Source: Bemisia tabaci (lineage: Eukaryota; Arthropoda; Insecta; Hemiptera; Aleyrodidae). Taken from it: a DNA stretch of 64,000 bases. Positions 43,630 through 54,990 of this stretch are shown in pieces. The notes beneath the pieces are model-generated. The model made no database searches and was not told the DNA's origin. It saw nothing but the letters and a program-made list of their open reading frames with translations. The stretch is taken from NCBI RefSeq assembly GCF_918797505.1, contig NC_092796.1:58806851-58870850 (forward strand), read 5' to 3'. Position 1 is the stretch's first letter, and each line of letters begins with the position of its first letter. Both the position numbers and the translations under genes were made by a program.

Positions 43630-44940
43630 CCGTGCTGAGGAAAACGTTGTACAGGGTGAGCGAAAAGTCCCCGACCCCCCTCTAACTTTTGAACGAATTG
43701 AGCTAGGGAAATGAAACTTTGGGAATGTTCCTATCTCAAAGGGGACCATCTTTTGGGGGGGTCAAAATTTTGGTCCCCCCCTCAGGGGGGGACGGGGGCC
43801 CCCCAACTTTTTTTTTTCAAATGGCAACCCCTATCTTGTGATACCTCATTCGAAAGAGCATAAAAAACTAAGAATTTTGGCGCAAACCGCAGATCAATAT
43901 CTTAATTTTTGACCGAGTTATGATAGGTCAAAGGTCAAATTTGACCTATTTTCAAAAAATCATAACTCCGGTTCAAATTATCGTAAAGAAAAAAATAAAA
44001 CGGGAAAATTTACCAAATTGTGTCCGCTTTTAAGTAAAAATTGCAAAAATCACTTCGATTTAATTTTAAGGGGGGGGGGGGGGCTCGGACCCCCAAATAC
44101 GTCAATTCAAAGGTCATTCAATTTTCCCGCGAAATAAGCCAATTTCCCCTGGATTTGCCTCCACATTATCTCAGTAAGGTCAAAATCAGTTCAACATTAC
44201 GTTGGCAAGTCCCCAAATTTCGGGAAAAGTTAAAAAAAAATGATATTCAAACGGTTAAATTTAATTACCTTAAATTTTGTTTTTTTAACTTTTCCCGAAA
44301 TTTGGGGACTTGCCAACGTAATTTTGAACTGATTTTGACCTTACTGAGATAATGTGGAGGCAAATCCAGGGGAAATTGGCTTATTTCGCGGGAAAATTGA
44401 ATGACCTTTGAATTGACGTATTTGGGGGTCCGAGCCCCCCCCCCTTGAAATTAAATCGAAGTGATTTTTGCAATTTTTACTTAAAAGCGGACACAATTTG
44501 GTAAATTTTCCCGTTTTATTTTTTTCTTTACGATAATTTGAACCGGAGTTATGATTTTTTGAAAATAGGTCAAATTTGACCTTTGACCTATCATAACTCG
44601 GTCAAAAATTAAGATATTGATCTGCGGTTTGCGCCAAAATTCTTAGTTTTTTATGCTCTTTCGAATGAGGTATCACAAGATAGGGGTTGCCATTTGAAAA
44701 AAAAAAGTTGGGGGCCCCCGTCCCCCCCTGAGGGGGGGACCAAAATTTTGACCCCCCCAAAAGATGGTCCCCTTTGAGATAGGAACATTCCCAAAGTTTC
44801 ATTTCCCTAGCTCAATTCGTTCAAAAGTTAGAGGGGGGGTCGGGGACTTTTCGCTCACCCTGTATGAACCTTCAGACGTTGCCAAATTTCCTTTGAAATT
44901 CATGCTTTGGAAATCATGAAATTTGACACGGAAACACCAA
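43630..44940. mobile_element. TGCCGTGCTAAGG-family foldback, copy 3, split by a 1.2-kb foldback
   Basis: Left part CCGTGCTGAGGAAAACGTTG-TA; right part TA-TGAACCTTCAGACGTTGCC. Joined at TA they read as the family's left arm. The remainder decays after about 44940. Confidence 0.7.
43652..44862. mobile_element. 1211-bp near-perfect foldback with CAGGGTGAGCG ends, TA duplication
   Basis: CAGGGTGAGCGAAAAGTCCC at the left and its inverse at the right; arms of about 580 bp are almost identical over their full length, with the centre near 44258. TA at 43650-43651 and 44863-44864. No transposase. Termini and TA target fit Tc1/mariner-type elements. The high arm identity suggests recent formation or strong conversion. 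Confidence 0.9.
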
Positions 44941-45141
44941 TATTTAAAAAACACAAATTATATTATCATTCTCCTTTGATAAAATTGATACATATTTCTT
45001 CCCATCAATTTAAATGAGAATAATCAATGCAGAGTGTGCTAAAATTTCAAAATCGTGAGTTAAAAAACGCTATCTATGCGAGTATAAATATTAAAGCCGA
45101 ACAGAGCAGAGCGGCGTGCTGCCAGCGCGAGCGGCTCACTG

Positions 45142-45213
45142 GCGCCTACAAACCTAAGTGGATACTTCACGCATTGCACAATGCTTGAAGTATCCACTTA
45201 GGTTTGTAGGCGC
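45142..45213. repeat. 72-bp palindrome with TGGCGCCTACAAAC ends
   Basis: TGGCGCCTACAAACCTAAGT and its inverse with a few loop bases. Relatives occur near 49125-49180 and 57545-57665. Confidence 0.85.
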
Positions 45214-45419
45214 CAATGCGCGTTCCGCGCTGGCTGCCCGCCCGCCGTGCGGCGGCGCCTGAAGCAACTATTTCACAACAGAAGTGTTGTACAGTATTAT
45301 GCGAAATTGAACGTATTAAGAATGTCAGGCATCCTTTAAAAGTACAGGTCTTTCCTCGCAAAATAAATCAAGATACTTATCGTACACAGGAAAAACCTAA
45401 GAGCCTTTAGCTGAGGCAA

Positions 45420-46970
45420 AAATAGAGGTTCATCCGGTTCAGGTGTAACAAGGTGGGAATTTCTTGAAAGATAATTAAGTCCTGTTACACCAAAGAGGTG
45501 TAGAGAATTTTAGTGAATTTTATCTCATGAATTGACGCTCCCCCATTTTTATCAAAACTCTCAACTATTTGTTACCTATTCTCCGTTGGGCCAAACAGAC
45601 AAAACAAAAAAACAAGCAAACCCTCATTCTTCCAAGACATTATACATTTTCATCCAAAAACGTCGTGAGCAATTGTCGTTTGTATTTACATGTGGGCCAA
45701 TTAACTTTGGGTCTCAACTGGTACGTGGACCAAAACTCCCGTGCCGAAAAAAAACGCGTGGACGTAAATTACTGGAAAAAACAGGTGCGCAGACAAAAAA
45801 TCGTTGGCGAAATGTCCTATAACCGAGGGTTCAGGAAAGCGTTAAGTTGTTTTTTTGAAAGCCGAACACGTCCAGGAGGAAATTTTATATTGGATTCAAA
45901 ATGAATTTCGATTGAATATTTCCCATGAAATAAATTCCCTTTAAGTCAGGTTGGAATCATTTCGAATACAACTGGGCATGTCCTCTTCGTGTGTTTTGTG
46001 TGTCTCCACACAAATTTTTTTGCAAGAAACATGGAAAGCCAATTAACTGTGGCCCAGTGTGGATACTGTCACTATCAACAAGGTAAAAGCTTACGATGGA
46101 TGCTTTTTTCATGAGCGGAATGCACTTTTTCGGCGCAAAACCACGGGAAAGTCGTGAGATTGAAACTTCCACTAGTTCCAGGGCATGCAATTTAGGAGGT
46201 CTGATGATGAGACCGGGGACCAACTTTAATAATGCTTTTGATGCTTTATTCACGACGGTCTTTGCCGCATAAAATCAATGTCCGAGCGTAATTTTGATTT
46301 CTATCAATATTCATGGGGGAGAGTTTGTTTAGGTCACGTAAACAGAATCAAGCTCCGTGCGCAATTATTCTGAGTAAAGGACTAGGAAATAGTGGGGAGG
46401 CATAATAAACTTTATACACGATATACCGAGAGCCGAGAGCGGCAAGGATCTATACAATTAAACGTGTTCACGATATGCGGACTAGCGTCAACAGGTTACT
46501 GGAATCATCGATCCTCGGACGTAAGGGCGTATCTAGATTTTCACGCGAGCCTTATTTTACACGCCAAGCTATGAATTCTGGGGCTCATGGGGAAATCGAG
46601 ATAGGTCCTTACGTTAGAGGAGTGACGAAATTTGATCCTGTGCACTGGAGGTCTCAGCTCATTTGTAGCACGCAATTCTTTTTTTCCAGTATGCGTTCTA
46701 TCTATAGAATTTAAAAACGGGTTTCCATTAGATGAGTGCAATTAACCTTTTAGCCCGAATTTCACGAATCTAATTGTACGATTAGGTAAGGTTTTTGGTT
46801 ATAGGGCTCTCAATTTTCATTTTCGTCAGTCTATTTAGTCAGAGGAGCTTAATAAAATCCATATACATATGATACGCAGATTGTGAAGTTAGGAATGTGT
46901 TTCAGAATTTCCTGATGCGCTCATCGTGATTTTTCAGCCACTTTGCTTCAACCTTTGCTTTGAGACATAA
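45420..46970. other. No gene recognised
   Basis: Open frames up to about 110 codons, none with a recognisable domain. No repeat ends seen. Confidence 0.4.
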
Positions 46971-46972
46971 CG

Positions 46973-47225
46973 GGACCACGTTAAGCCAAAAGGAACCAAG
47001 CCACATCGCCTATCGCCAAATTTAATCTGACAGTTCAATTTTTTATATGGAAACGGTTGGGCGGATTTTTGTACAAATTTCAGTGAGTTTTCTGCATAGT
47101 ACGAAGCAAATACCTCAAAATTTTCAAAGGAATCCGCACAAACGTTCTCTTGTTAAGAATTAAACTGTGCAATTAAATTTGGCAATAGCTGATTTAGTTT
47201 GGTTTCTTTCGGCTAAACGCGATCC
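46973..47225. mobile_element. GGACCGCGTT-type foldback MITE, copy 1
   Basis: Left GGACCACGTTAAGCC, right the inverse GGCTAAACGCGATCC. Both arms hold AAAGGAACCAAG and TTTGGCAATAGCTGAT-type words. Part of a small ORF (47167-47541) starts in it and is not called. Confidence 0.7.
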
Positions 47226-47229
47226 AAAT

Positions 47230-48010
47230 CTGTTTTTGGCTCTAGCTGAAGTTTGCAACATGCAACATGCCTGTTACTATGACATTATAGCAAATAACCT
47301 AAAAGTTAGTTGTCATCCTTTTTTCTCCATTGTTCCAATGAAAATACATTTTTGCATGCAGTTTGTACGTGATAGTGTTATTATTTCTGAAGGTAAGAAA
47401 ACATGCCCAGCCCATTCTCAAAATGAACCCCGCAGATTGCTCGATTGCTCACTCGCGATGCTTCCGGATGGAATCCTGGATGATAAGTTTGACAACCTAG
47501 GAGAGATTTCCAATTTGTTTAACTTAAGCACGGAGTTTTAAAGGGATCATTAAAAGCTTGTAGAATGGATAGTAACACCTGCCGAAGATCCTCGACTGGA
47601 GCACTTCCATCCCGAAGTTAATCGGTTCGTAATTCAATGAAACCCGGTGCTCGCGCCACGCCAGGCCGTCCCGATGCCGGCCGTCTCGCTTCAATCGGCC
47701 CGCAGCAGCGCGCCACCGCAAAACGTTAAACATAAAAAAAGCTCACCGTTCAATCACTCGCGCCGCTATTTTTCCCCGAGCTTCGACTTTTATTCATCGT
47801 CCCCCGTTTCCGGAGTTTTCCGCCCGACGATAATTCGAAATGCTTTATTCCATTAAATCATTTAACAGTGTTTTTTTATAATCGCGTTCGAGAGGGGAAT
47901 ACGCAGCGAGTTTGAAAGGTGAAGACTGAGGGTCTCGAAGTGCGCTCTGACTCAGATTATGCGTGTTCCGAAATCGAACTCAAGCCGATGACTCAGAATA
48001 GAGAATTTGC
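47230..48010. other. No gene recognised
   Basis: AT-rich, then a moderately GC-rich patch (47640-47720). No motif or repeat end seen. Confidence 0.35.
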
Positions 48011-48011
48011 A

Positions 48012-48325
48012 GGTGTCTGAAATTTGATGAATTTCGTGTTTAAATGGAAACTACAGAGTAAACTGAACACGAGGCTACCTTTGGTTCATGAATTGAACAT
48101 TTTTTGGAGAAGATAAGAAAAAATGATCTAATCTGCTTAAGTACGTATGTTTAAATGGGAAATGCCACCAAATGACGTCAGTATGCAGTGCATTTTCTCA
48201 CTTTTAAATCTATTTTTATACTATTTCCCACATCAGAAAAAAATCATAAAAAATACTGTGAAATCAGCTCTTTAAATACTTTCAGATGGAGCAATACAAA
48301 ATTTGCACGCAAATTTTCCATTGAA
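48012..48325 (+). repeat. Dispersed repeat D1, copy 2
   Basis: Same word order as 37188-37505 with scattered substitutions. Confidence 0.75.
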
Positions 48326-48379
48326 TTGCTTCCTCGCAAATATGTCTCTTCATTCATAAAAAAAGAAAAAAACAAGCGG

Positions 48380-48585
48380 AAAAGCTATACTACGCTCGTA
48401 TCAGAGTAGCACTTGGCTGTTTTCTTTGTAGGCGCGTTTCAAAGTTCCCTGAAGATGAAAACCAACGTTGAGTGAAAGAACTCGCCTCACCAAAATGTCC
48501 TCTATCAATTTCGAGGAAAGTACACTACCGTTAAAAAAATAAATTACAGAAAAACGAGTATCGTTTTCCGCTTTGTAATGCCGCA
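48380..48585 (+). repeat. Dispersed repeat D3, copy 1
   Basis: Words GGCGCGTTTCAAAGTTCCC, GTGAAAGAACTCGCCTC and TAAAAAAATAAATTACAGAA recur in order at 54215-54415. Confidence 0.75.
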
Positions 48586-48848
48586 ATCAGACGCTGAATT
48601 TAGCAGCTGAATGTGGAAGTCAACAGTCATCGCCCAACGGCTGAAATTTAGCAAATTCGAGTTATTTTCATCCAGATATGTATCAAATCTACTCGAATAG
48701 TTCAGACAAATTCAAAATTGGTCCGATTGTTGCTGAGAATCGTTGCTGAATTTTGCGCGTCACGCGCAAAATTCAGGCATCGGGCAGATGACTTCCACAT
48801 TCAAGCCACATTCAGCTCCCACATTCAGCGTGTGATTGCAGTGTGATA
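48586..48848. repeat. Foldback with AATCAGACGCTGAAT ends
   Basis: The left AATCAGACGCTGAATTTAGC and right ATTCAGCGTGTGATT are inverse; TGTGGAAGTCA is mirrored by TGACTTCCACA. Confidence 0.7.
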
Positions 48849-48863
48849 TTCGAAGCATAAAAT

Positions 48864-49112
48864 GGACCACAATAAGCAGTAAGAACTACGCCACATCAGC
48901 TGTTTCCAAATTCAATCGGACAATTTAGTTTTTTACATGAAAACGGTTGTGCAGACTTTTGTGCAAATTTCAGTGCATTTTCTGCATAGCACGAAGCAAA
49001 TTCCATAAAATTTGCAAAGGAATCCGCATAAACGTTCTCTTAAAAAACATTAAATTGCTCAGTTAAATGCAAAAGCTAATGTAGCTTGGTTCCTTTCTGC
49101 TGAACGCGGTCC
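48864..49112. mobile_element. GGACCGCGTT-type foldback MITE, copy 2
   Basis: GGACC at the left, GAACGCGGTCC at the right, AAAT directly outside both ends (4-bp target duplication). Confidence 0.75.
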
Positions 49113-49119
49113 AAATTGC

Positions 49120-49185
49120 GCACCGTAGTGAACGCGCAATGTGTGAAGTATTCCTACAGTCTTGTAGGCGCTCATATGATTTCCG
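49120..49185. repeat. Half copy of the CGCCTACAAG palindrome family
   Basis: GTGTGAAGTATTCCTACAG then TCTTGTAGGCGC, as in the right arm at 45142-45213. Confidence 0.6.
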
Positions 49186-49436
49186 CGCCACACTGTGTTT
49201 TTCGCGATTAGTTTAACTCGCGGAGTCAGCGTTTTCCAACTTGTTACGACCATTAGGTTCGACCAACATGGTCAGATGTTGGTAAAAACATTATTTCTAC
49301 GTAGTACTAACATGCTCGTTCTTAGCATGGCTCTGTCTTTAGCTTGCTATCAAACGTGATAATGAAAAATACCGTGAAGTGATTCAATGATGGCATGAAA
49401 CAACTACGATTTCCCAGATAGTGAGTCGGTCAACTT

Positions 49437-49692
49437 TACCATGCTAAGGAAGAACGCCGTATGAACACTCGAAAGTTGCCAAATTTTCTCCGATAAAATG
49501 TTTATTTTGGAGGAAAAGTTTCGATATTTTTCCTTGAAATTTCCAGACTTTTTAGATCGAATTCCAAGCAAAATTACCTGAGAAATCGGAAGGAAAATAT
49601 TCACAAATTGTCTTGAAAATTAGTGATTTGTCTAAAGAGATCTGGCAACGTCTGAAGGCTCATACGGCGTTCTTCCTAAGCACGGCAGAACT
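49437..49692. mobile_element. TGCCGTGCTAAGG-family foldback, copy 4
   Basis: CATGCTAAGGAAGAACGCCG at the left and CGGCGTTCTTCCTAAGCACG at the right. Both arms contain TTGCCAAATTT-type words. Confidence 0.85.
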
Positions 49693-49699
49693 GGGGAAA

Positions 49700-50420
49700 C
49701 CACTTTCGGAACAATAAACTTTCTACGAATAAAATAAATGAATATTGTTCCTTTTTTAAATTAATTAATCAACATGAATACTCACAAAAGCGTTCGGTAG
49801 TATTGGTTGCAAGTGTTTTCTTACCTGTAAGAAGAAATAACACACTTTAATTGAGAGGAAAAAATGAGTCTCCACTCTATGAATTTGAGTGAGTTTGGAT
49901 GAATTATGTGTATAAATATTTATTGCATACTTCTACCAGCCGCCAAAAATGTTTTCATTTTAAATAATTTTTTTTTCCTTTATTGATTTACTCAGATTAT
50001 ACAAGTCTTTCAACAGTCAAAGTACCTATACTAGAGCTTCATTGTTATGAGGTGGATAATTTTAAGTTGCATGCCTTGTAGGGAAAGTGATGGAAGTGTC
50101 ACATCATGTGCCCCTGAACAGAATCGAATTCAATTATAACTAAAAGAGCATTACACTTGAGAGCATATCATGCATTATCATTTTCATTGAATTTTTAATG
50201 TTGATCAAACCGTCAATCGCGCATGGAGCTGCGCCACGACTGACTGAAAATTTGTGATCAGTTCAGGGATGAGTAAAAAACTCGGCTTGATATATTAGTT
50301 AATACTTAATACTGATTTTTTACTTGCATCAGTCTGGATTTAAACCGTCCATTTTAATTTTGATTAGCTAATCCTGAAATTATCACGAAGTCTCCGATAT
50401 TTAAAAACAGGACCCCCATT
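49700..50420. other. No gene recognised
   Basis: AT-rich, no repeat borders seen. Confidence 0.4.
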
Positions 50421-50427
50421 TTTACCG

Positions 50428-50452
50428 CCGGGGGGGGGGGGGGGGGGGGGGG
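50428..50452. repeat. Poly-G tract
   Basis: About 24 consecutive G. Length is likely unstable and error-prone in assembly. Confidence 0.8.
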
Positions 50453-50454
50453 GC

Positions 50455-52240
50455 GCTTCGAAGTGATAGAATTCGGATTCCGCGGGGTCAATGCTCAATT
50501 CAACTCCGGTTCTGGATTTCGTGCGACCTGAAATAACCGAGAAAAAAACCCGGTGCGTCCGGGCCATCCTGTGCACCTCTCAAAAATATTCCAGTCTATA
50601 TTTCCATCAACGGGAGTAAAAGCAACAATGAACGTTCGATTCAAATATGAGATAAAAACTTGAGAGAATGAATGCGAAAAAACGAGCTCCAAACGGAGAC
50701 TCGGCTCGGAACATCCAGCACTTCGGTAAATCAAACTATAGTGAAAATGGAATTAAGTATATTTACACATCAGTCCCGACGATTTCGAGCATATCGCCTC
50801 GCTTTTCTCGTGAGCCAATCGATGTATTGAACGACGGTTATATCAATATTGAAAGCCGTGTTGACGATTTTCATCTCCTCGGTCTTTGATTCCATCTTGT
50901 ATTTTTTTTATCCCGAGAATGTTTAGAGTTCTTTTAGCGACAAAAAAACAATGAAAAAATGGTTCCATGCTCATGTTTAAACATGGACGGATCCATAAGG
51001 AGGCATACGCTCTCCTTCCTCTCGTTCGCACGAAAAAGGGAGGAAGACAAAAGGAAGGAAGGAAACAGGAAGGAACGGAGGAGAGAAGAAAGAAGGACGA
51101 TTGTATTTGGTAATTATTCATGACGAAGTTGACTTGAAATGCATATTAGATCAATTGCGAGGCGTGAATGATCGATTATCATATTTCCCCATTTGGAGCC
51201 ATGGTGAAGAATCGATTATTGAGGTGTTCGTCGATAACACCCTGTTTATCGATACTTTTTCATAGGTTCAAATGGCCAGATCAATCGATATATCGCAAAT
51301 CACGCCACGCCATTATAGATGCTAAAATGTTGTACATTTCTGGGATCCCCAACCCCCTTCCGTCCCCTCCTTCAAAACGCGTGGCTCTGCCTTTTGAGGA
51401 GATAGGTCAAATAGGCTTCACCTAGATTATGGGTAACATCTCCATCCAGATTAGGACCTAATATTTCGTAATTCGGAAAATCTAGACTCATTTTAATATC
51501 CAGGCTCACAGTCATTTTTTCCGTGGAAAATGTTTTAATTTTTCCTCTCAAAATTTGGGCGACAAAACATTGAACTTTCAAGATTTAGTGTAGAACTGAA
51601 ATAAAAGCTTTTGTCAAGTAGACTCGCTTCCCCCGACTAAAGTTCTATTCCTTTTTGTTAACGCATTAAATGTAGTCGATTTAAACGGCGGAATAAAAGG
51701 AGCTGGATAATGAAGGCAAATCGCTGCTGTCTTCAAAAAAGAGCCATTGATGAATATGAAGTGGAGTACGTTTCAAACTATGCTACAGGCTTTGACAGCG
51801 GTAATTAGAGCGTTTATTGAATATCCTGATTAACGGGTGTCGTTACGCATCGATGATTATACAACTTCTAATCGAGACTCGCAGGGACGCAAATAAAAGT
51901 CTAATTATGATCAAGCACCCGCCAAGTTGTCACATCGAACGGATAAATCACTGATTCCTCGCTTTGGAAAGTTTCAAGGGGAGAGAACCCTCTCGGCTTT
52001 AATCCCTGGAAATTTGAAAAGCCTGTGTCCTCAAAAATCCCTCTTATGTCTGCGGACAGTAAATATCTATATATAATATCTCTCTATTCTCATACGATCA
52101 TTTTTTACGATCATTATTACCCCGATGGACGGGGTGAGGAAAGGGAATAAGACGATCCATGGGCTGTGGTGAGGAAGGGGAGTTCAAAGTCCAACTTAGG
52201 AAATTTCAATTTGCTCCTCCGGGAGATTTCGACGATTTCG
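50455..52240. other. No gene recognised
   Basis: Small open frames only. A purine-rich GGAAGGAAGGAAACAGGAAG stretch lies at about 51040-51095. Confidence 0.4.
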
Positions 52241-52267
52241 CTGGGAGCGAAGTAGCCTCTAAGGGCG

Positions 52268-52300
52268 CGCAGCGGCCAGGGGGCGGAGCCCCCTAGTCTA
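52268..52300. repeat. GC hairpin with AGGGGGC stem
   Basis: AGGGGGCGGAGCCCCCT is a perfect hairpin preceded by GGGCGCGCAGCGGCC. It resembles the second hairpin at 6516-6530. Confidence 0.7.
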
Positions 52301-52599
52301 TAATAAGCACATATGTCTATAGATGACCGTAAATTCTTAACTTACTACAGAAAAAGAATAGAAGCTAAATAACAAATATATTGTAACAAAAAAACAACAA
52401 AAAAGTGAGAGAACCGCATCCTCTTTAACTATTCTCGAGTTTCAAGCAACTAAGCAAGTTTTCTCCAGCTATCCGATCGTTTGTTCTTGAGAGACGATAA
52501 TGCTTACCACACACAGATTCAGATAAGAGGCATAATACCGGAACATATTTGGTTGACTGCAATTTTTTTTCATTTGCATTTTTTTTGCAAAGTGAAGTT

Positions 52600-52642
52600 T
52601 TTTTAGAAGTGTATGCATAAAATTTTGCATACACTTCTAAAA
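52600..52642. repeat. Perfect AT-rich hairpin
   Basis: TTTTTAGAAGTGTATGCA and its inverse with a short loop (TAAAATTT). Confidence 0.8.
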
Positions 52643-52644
52643 AT

Positions 52645-54210
52645 GGTTCCACGGAAGTTTTAAAGTCAGTTCTAGTCAATATAAGTGCGGAAATGGAGCT
52701 CGAGTCCACGCCGAATATAATTACGCTCTTTTAGACTGCGGCAGAAGATCAACGATTTCGACTAAGCATTGTAAGTAAATGCAAGAACCGAAGATGGCGG
52801 ATCTTTTGTCTTCTGTCACAGTCCATAAGTACATGAAGTTATTTGGCGTTGACTCTATGAGGGCTTAAATTAGAAAATTGCATTGCCACAAATAGAGAAT
52901 AATGACCTCTTTTCACGAATCGTAAAAATGACAAAAATGAAGACGGATTCGAGCGTTCTATTCTGGGTTGCAGATAGTATAAGTAATAATCACGTAAACC
53001 CTCGTCGCTCTCAAACTATAGCTCATGGTCGCTTTATCTAACTTTTCTTTCTTTTTCATCATTCGGTTTTCTTAGCAATCCTGGTTGAGCTTAATGACGC
53101 ATTTGTTATATTATTTTAAAAATTATATAGTCTATTTCTTTTAGAACTTCCAAGGCAGTTTTGTTGTTAAAAATACAACGTTAAATGCTCCTCGTCATGC
53201 AGGGAAATTTTTCTGACTGGTATCCTCTTTTTAGTATATTTCCTCCATTAAAAATGATTCAAAATAAAATGCGACGGTTTCTAACCTGATTGCTATTGAA
53301 TTGATGGAAAACTAGTTTAGTGCGAATGGATAAGGCTTTTCGTTGATTAATTAATGTGTCAAACGCAAACTTAGTGTAAAAAACCTGTCCGGATCCCTCC
53401 TCCTCGAGGCGAAGCATTCGAACAGGGTGCTTAATGAGTAACTGAGTCGGGCTAAGCAAATTTGACAACCGTTCCAAACCTATCCTCGGAACTTGATTAA
53501 CACGAGGATTTGTAGAGATGGAAAAGAGGAACGAGGAAAGAGGGCCGAAATGTAGGAGGAGGGGGGTGCGGGGGAGTCAGGTTCGCTCAATACTTCAGGC
53601 ACTAAATTTGGATCAGTGTTATTTGCGTGACAAGAGTTAAATAAACAAATACGAAGCCGTTGCAGCGATCACTGTTTCTCAGGAGCTTTTCCTACGTTAC
53701 CGAGATGGTCTATGGAAGAAAATTATTTAGCTCCTCCAAAAGATGCGAGCTGAATTTTTCGGATGATATTTACGAGAGATATTCATCGGAAGTCTCGCGA
53801 TTAAACGCCACGGAACACATAACTAAAGTACTTGTATAGCGAGAGTGTAGACAGGTATGAAACTCCGAAAATCCATCGGGCCTTCACCGATGCCCCAGCG
53901 AACAAAAATAGGGCCCAAAAGGGCAGCCAACCTATGAATTCAAATTATCCAGAACCATTTATTATTATATTTGTCACGACCCATCGTTTGCAAAGCACGT
54001 ATTTGACATAGTTTTTGCATGAATTTTCTCATTTTTGCGGAAGAACGCACATTTATGAACATTCTTAGCCATCTTATTTTGAATTGGAATCTAGATTGGC
54101 AGTGAAATTTTATGGGTCAAAGGGCTGGCTACCCTCTTAGGCCCTAAGCCCTCCATGAAGCAAGCTGTCTATACTCTCGATATACAGGTGCTCTATACAC
54201 AAAACAAGCA
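52645..54210. other. No gene recognised
   Basis: AT-rich, no open frame with a recognisable motif. Confidence 0.4.
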
Positions 54211-54214
54211 GGGA

Positions 54215-54415
54215 AGCTCTAATATGTTTGTATTAGAAAAGCGCTCAGAGGTTTTCCGCCCAGGCGCGTTTTTAAGTTCCCCGAAGAAGAAAAGCAACAT
54301 TGCGTGAAAGAACTCGCCTCGTTAAAATTTCAACTATCAGTTTTTGAGAGAAGTACCCTACCATTAAAAAAATAAATTATAGAAAAACGATTATCGTCCT
54401 CCGCTGTTTTATATC
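54215..54415 (+). repeat. Dispersed repeat D3, copy 2
   Basis: Matches 48380-48585 in order, with more divergence. Confidence 0.7.
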
Positions 54416-54902
54416 AGAAGCATATAAAATAAAGGTATAATAGATAAATCTTTTCTAAATATGTGAGGCCTTTTCCACCATCTTGTTGTTGGGCCGGTGA
54501 GCCATTTGAACGCATTGCATTTAGTATACTATAATTCTTAAGGCAGATCGAACTCAAAAAGAGCTCACTATCGGCTTTAATTGCTCTGAAAAGGTCTCGA
54601 TGTTCTAGACTTTGGTGAGAGATTTTTCGGAGGAAAGGTCGTCTTTATTGATAATATTCTCCCATTTTTCCCTTTTTCTATTTTTTCTCACGTGCTGTTA
54701 ATGGTAGAAGATCGCAACGATGTATCAATTCCATTTTTCTCACGAGTAATTGGTGTCAATTTTCAATCGTAGCAATACCTTTTTACTAATTCTCTCAGGT
54801 TCAGTTTGGTAAACTGATTGGAAAATCAATCAATCAATCTGATGCCTCCAAAACTTCCAAAACTATCAGCACTTAAATATTAATAACTATATTACTTTAT
54901 GT

Positions 54903-54990
54903 ATATATTATTCTACCTCTCCTTCTCTATTGCTAATGATTAATATATATATTATTCTACCTCTCCTTCTCTGTTGCTAATGATTAATAT
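54903..54990 (+). repeat. Two tandem 43-44-bp units
   Basis: ATTATTCTACCTCTCCTTCT then TTGCTAATGATTAATAT occurs twice with one substitution. Confidence 0.85.

Noticed and set aside
47167..47541. 124-codon ORF
   Set aside because: Its start lies in a GGACCGCGTT foldback and it has no domain.
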